DNA from: Limnobaculum eriocheiris | GTDB lineage: Bacteria; Pseudomonadota; Gammaproteobacteria; Enterobacterales; Enterobacteriaceae | Reading direction: 5' to 3' | Assembly: GCF_021010575.1 (NCBI RefSeq) | Contig: NZ_JAJNAG010000003.1 | Coordinates: 62,001-126,000, forward strand | DNA: 64,000 bases | Shown: positions 60,871-64,000 of the stretch, piece after piece | Position numbering within the stretch: the stretch's first letter is position 1 | How the letters are laid out: each line of letters opens with the position of its first letter | The notes under the pieces: model-generated | Database searches by the model: none | Told to the model about the DNA's origin: nothing | Seen by the model: the letters and a program-made list of their open reading frames with translations, nothing else | Program-made: the position numbers and the translations under genes

Positions 60871-61818
60871 ATGCAACTGAATCGACATATCAATATGTTT
60901 GGCGCTGATCTACAGCAACGCTACGGCGAAAAAATCCATAAGCTGACGCTGCATGGCGGGTTCAGTTGTCCTAACCGTGATGGTACGGTAGGCAGAGGAG
61001 GCTGTACTTTTTGTAATGTGGCTTCGTTTTCTGATGAGGCACAGCAACATCAAAGTATTGCAGAACAGTTGACGCGTCAGGCGAAGAAGACCAATCGGGC
61101 CAGCCGCTATCTGGCCTATTTTCAGGCTTATACCAGTACCTATGCTGAGATTTGCTTATTGCGCGATATGTATCAACAGGCGCTGTCGCAGGCAGATATT
61201 GTTGGGATCTGCGTTGGCACTCGCCCTGATTGTGTATCCGGGCCGGTGTTGGATTTACTGTCGGGCTATTGCCAGCAGGGGTATGAAGTATGGCTGGAGC
61301 TGGGATTGCAGAGCGCCCATGATAAAACCCTGAAAAAAATTAATCGCGGTCATGATTACTCCTGCTATCAGGCAACAACTGTCGCCGCCCGACAGCGGGG
61401 AATTAAAGTCTGTACTCACCTGATCGCCGGATTGCCGGATGAAAATATTAATGACAATTTAGAGACCATCGCCAGAGTTGCGGAAACGGGCACTGATGGT
61501 TTAAAGCTTCATCCTTTACATATTGTTACCGGTAGTACCATGGCAAAAGCATGGCAGGTTGGGCGTTTGACGGCGTTGACACTGGAAGAGTATGTGCAAC
61601 GCGCAGGTGAAATGATCCGCCATACGCCGGTTGATATTATTTACCACCGAATTTCAGCTACCGCACGGCGCCCAACCCTGTTAGCGCCACTGTGGTGCGA
61701 GAATCGTTGGCCGGCCATGAATGCTATTGAAAAGTACCTTATTGAAACGGGAAACCAGGGGTCGGCTTTGGGACAAAGCTTTTATCCCTCGCGGGATGAC
61801 GACGGAATAGTCCGGTAA
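60871..61818 (+). CDS. yhcC: Radical SAM protein YhcC
   Basis: The 315-residue protein (E. coli YhcC 309) has radical SAM cluster cysteines in SCPNRDGTVGRGGCTFC. The TIM-barrel blocks VGTRPDCV, WLELGLQSAHDKTLKKINRGH and THLIAGLPDE are present. It is related to the archaeal Elp3/MiaB-like YhcC group, and its substrate is not established. It is divergent from gltB and precedes arcB. Confidence 0.94.
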   Translation: MQLNRHINMFGADLQQRYGEKIHKLTLHGGFSCPNRDGTVGRGGCTFCNVASFSDEAQQHQSIAEQLTRQAKKTNRASRYLAYFQAYTSTYAEICLLRDMYQQALSQADIVGICVGTRPDCVSGPVLDLLSGYCQQGYEVWLELGLQSAHDKTLKKINRGHDYSCYQATTVAARQRGIKVCTHLIAGLPDENINDNLETIARVAETGTDGLKLHPLHIVTGSTMAKAWQVGRLTALTLEEYVQRAGEMIRHTPVDIIYHRISATARRPTLLAPLWCENRWPAMNAIEKYLIETGNQGSALGQSFYPSRDDDGIVR

Positions 61819-61970
61819 AGTTTTATGTTGCAGCGAAGTGTTATGGCATATGCTTTAAATAGTAAGTTATGTTCTGGTTCAAAAATTGATGCATGATTTA
61901 ACTGCATATTTCGCTATTTATCCCCGGTTTACGGTATGATTTCGGCGATAAAAAAATCTTGGGAGTAACA

Positions 61971-64000
61971 ATGAAGCAACTGCGGAAATTAGCCCAGTAT
62001 TATGTTGATGCCATGGTGAAGTTAGGCCTGGTACGCTTCTCTCTTATTTTAGCGTCGATCATTATTGTTTTAGCTTTTACCGTGCAGATTTCGGTAACTG
62101 CGGCACTGCATGGTGAAATTGAACGTATCGATGTTATTCGCTCTATTTTCTTTGGGCTGCTGGTTACTCCCTGGGCAGTCTATTTTCTCTCTATCGTGGT
62201 CGAACAACTGGAAGATTCCCGTCAGCGGTTAGCCAAACTGGTTGAAACGTTGGAGGATATGCGTGCGCGCGATTTAGAACTTAATCATAAGCTACAGAAT
62301 AATATTGAACGCCTGAATCAGGAAATTGGCGAACGGATAAAAGCTGAAGAGGCCAGAGAACGGGCGATAGAAGAGTTACAAATTGAGATTGTCCAGCGCC
62401 AGCAGGCTCAGATTGAATATGAACAACAGTCGGTATTTTTGCGTTCGTTTTTAGATTCATCCCCCGATCTGGTGTATTACCGGGACGAGGAAGGGCGTTT
62501 TTCCGGCTGCAATCGGGCAATGGAGTTACTGACCGGCCGCAGCGAGAAGCAGTTAATTGGTTTGAGTCCGGGTGATATCTATAACAATGAAGTGGCAGAA
62601 AAAGTTATCGAAACTGATGATAAAGTGTTCCGCCATAATGTTTCCCTGACTTATGAGCAGTGGTTGGTTTATCCGGATGGTCGCAAAGCATGTTTTGAAG
62701 TACGTAAAGTGCCTTTCTATGCACTGGATGGCAAACGTCATGGCCTGATGGGTTTTGGGCGGGATATCACCGAACGTAAACGCTATCAGGATGCGTTGGA
62801 AAAAGCCAGCCGGGACAAAACCACTTTTATTTCTACCATCAGCCATGAATTAAGAACGCCGCTGAATGGAATTGTCGGACTCAGCCGTATTTTGCTGGAT
62901 ACCGAGCTGAACGCCGAACAGCTTAAATACCTGCGTACTATCTACGTTAGCGCCACTACGCTGGGGTATATCTTTAACGATGTTATCGAGCTGGATAAAA
63001 TTGAACGGCGCAAAACCCAACTGGAAATCGCCCCGCTGGACTTACTGAATTTTCTCTCAGATTTAGAAAACCTGTCCGGGTTGTTGGTAGAACCGAAAGG
63101 TCTGAGTTTTACGCTGGAATATGGTGATAACCTGCCGGCCTTTATTATGACCGACGGAACCCGCCTGAGACAGATTCTATGGAATTTGATCGGTAATGCG
63201 GTGAAGTTTACCTCTCAAGGAGGCGTTACCGTTCGGGCTCGCCGTGAAGGGGAGAATCACTTCTATTTTGAAGTGGAAGATTCCGGAATTGGCATTCCAC
63301 AGGAAGAGATTGATAAGATTTTTGCCATGTACTATCAGGTTGCCAGTAAACACGGTGGCCGCCCGGCGACGGGAACCGGTATTGGACTGGCAGTATCCCT
63401 GCGTCTGGCTCAGGCGATGGGGGGCGACATCTTTGTTAAGAGCAAAGTGGGCAAAGGTACCGTCTTTACCGTATTTATTAAGGCATCGGCAGCAGAAAAA
63501 GAAGCGCCGCAGAAAGAAGAGTTACCTTCAGCTTCTTTAAGGGTATTATTAGTCGAAGATATTGAGCTGAATGTGATTGTTGCTCGTTCAGTGCTGGAAA
63601 AACTGGGGCATACTGTTAGTGTTGCGATGACAGGTACGGAAGCGCTGGAGAAATTTAAACCAGGAGAGTTCGATTTGCTGTTGTTGGATATCCAACTGCC
63701 GGATATGACCGGTTTTGATATTGCCCGGCAGATCAGAAAAAACTATGCGCCGGAAGAGATCCCACCGTTAGTGGCGCTGACGGCAAACGTATTAAAGGAC
63801 AAACAAGAATATCTGAACTCAGGGATGGATGATGTACTCAGTAAACCGCTTTCGGTGCCGGAGTTAATGGTAGTCATCAAGAAAATCGGAAGTGCCCAAC
63901 TAAAAATGTTACCTAAACTACAGGAGCAAGGCGCGATGAAGCCCAATGAGTCTATACTCGATTTAACCATGTTAGAGCAGTATATGGAGTTAGTTGGTCC
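61971..64000 (+). CDS. arcB: Aerobic respiration sensor kinase ArcB (3' end outside window)
   Basis: The frame starts with TTGGGAGTAACA before ATG and stays open to the window end, giving 676 residues. Two membrane helices (about 25-75) are followed by a coiled coil, and a PAS domain with the redox cysteines in FSGCNRAMELL and RKACFEVRK. The kinase core has ISHELRTPLNG and GTGIGLAVSLRL, and the receiver domain has the aspartate in LLLDIQLPDMTG. The missing end is the Hpt domain; the last residues seen match the E. coli LEQYLELVGP region. ArcB senses quinone redox state and phosphorylates ArcA. Confidence 0.98.
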   Translation, partial: MKQLRKLAQYYVDAMVKLGLVRFSLILASIIIVLAFTVQISVTAALHGEIERIDVIRSIFFGLLVTPWAVYFLSIVVEQLEDSRQRLAKLVETLEDMRARDLELNHKLQNNIERLNQEIGERIKAEEARERAIEELQIEIVQRQQAQIEYEQQSVFLRSFLDSSPDLVYYRDEEGRFSGCNRAMELLTGRSEKQLIGLSPGDIYNNEVAEKVIETDDKVFRHNVSLTYEQWLVYPDGRKACFEVRKVPFYALDGKRHGLMGFGRDITERKRYQDALEKASRDKTTFISTISHELRTPLNGIVGLSRILLDTELNAEQLKYLRTIYVSATTLGYIFNDVIELDKIERRKTQLEIAPLDLLNFLSDLENLSGLLVEPKGLSFTLEYGDNLPAFIMTDGTRLRQILWNLIGNAVKFTSQGGVTVRARREGENHFYFEVEDSGIGIPQEEIDKIFAMYYQVASKHGGRPATGTGIGLAVSLRLAQAMGGDIFVKSKVGKGTVFTVFIKASAAEKEAPQKEELPSASLRVLLVEDIELNVIVARSVLEKLGHTVSVAMTGTEALEKFKPGEFDLLLLDIQLPDMTGFDIARQIRKNYAPEEIPPLVALTANVLKDKQEYLNSGMDDVLSKPLSVPELMVVIKKIGSAQLKMLPKLQEQGAMKPNESILDLTMLEQYMELVG

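Overview
The window is a contiguous piece of a gammaproteobacterial chromosome of the order Enterobacterales. Most genes match Escherichia coli K-12 proteins in length and sequence (yhdP, tldD, pmbA, the lpt/rpoN and mla operons, murA, degS/degQ, rplM-rpsI, sspAB, gltBD, arcB). Gene order follows the E. coli rng-to-arcB neighbourhood but is rearranged, for example pmbA-darP and rnk lie beside rapZ. This fits a lineage outside Enterobacteriaceae proper, perhaps near Budvicia/Pragia/Limnobaculum or Yersinia; that placement is inference. I saw no tRNA, rRNA, CRISPR array or transposase gene.

Layout. 1-6.9 kb: end of rng, then yhdP, a Nit1-type amidase, tldD and a DUF1993 gene. 7.0-8.8 kb: a DUF817 membrane-protein gene cut by an in-frame stop, then a barnase-type RNase with its barstar-type inhibitor. 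8.8-16.0 kb: an accessory respiratory block on the minus strand. It encodes a secreted HAL/PAL-fold protein that lacks the MIO-forming Ala-Ser-Gly, a Tat-exported flavoprotein reductase, a tetrahaem cytochrome and a seven-haem cytochrome fused to a membrane cytochrome b domain. A divergent AAA+ regulator without the GAFTGA loop follows. 16.2-18.9 kb: darP, pmbA, rnk. 19.2-26.7 kb: rapZ, ptsN, rpoN, lptB, lptA, lptC, kdsC, kdsD, yrbG, with hpf and npr missing from their usual places. 27.0-31.9 kb: mlaFEDCB, ibaG, murA. 32.0-35.2 kb: degS, degQ, zapG. 35.5-46.5 kb: a citrate fermentation island (dpiA/dpiB two-component system, citCDEFXG, a PrpF-family isomerase, a DASS transporter) where zapE is normally found. 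46.9-49.2 kb: rplM, rpsI, sspA, sspB. 49.2-53.9 kb: assT-dsbL-dsbI and a LysR-type regulator. 53.9-54.2 kb: an unexplained structured intergenic element. 54.2-64.0 kb: gltD, gltB, yhcC and arcB, cut by the window end.

How the parts work together. The yhdP, lpt, kds and mla genes build and maintain the outer membrane, and murA feeds peptidoglycan synthesis. The cit genes take up citrate and cleave it to acetate and oxaloacetate. The 10.6-16.0 kb operon looks like a periplasmic anaerobic reductase chain (quinol to cytochrome b, to multihaem cytochromes, to flavoprotein) paired with a periplasmic lyase-fold protein that may make or handle its substrate. It is the best candidate in the window for an undescribed system. 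Its substrate cannot be read from sequence alone.
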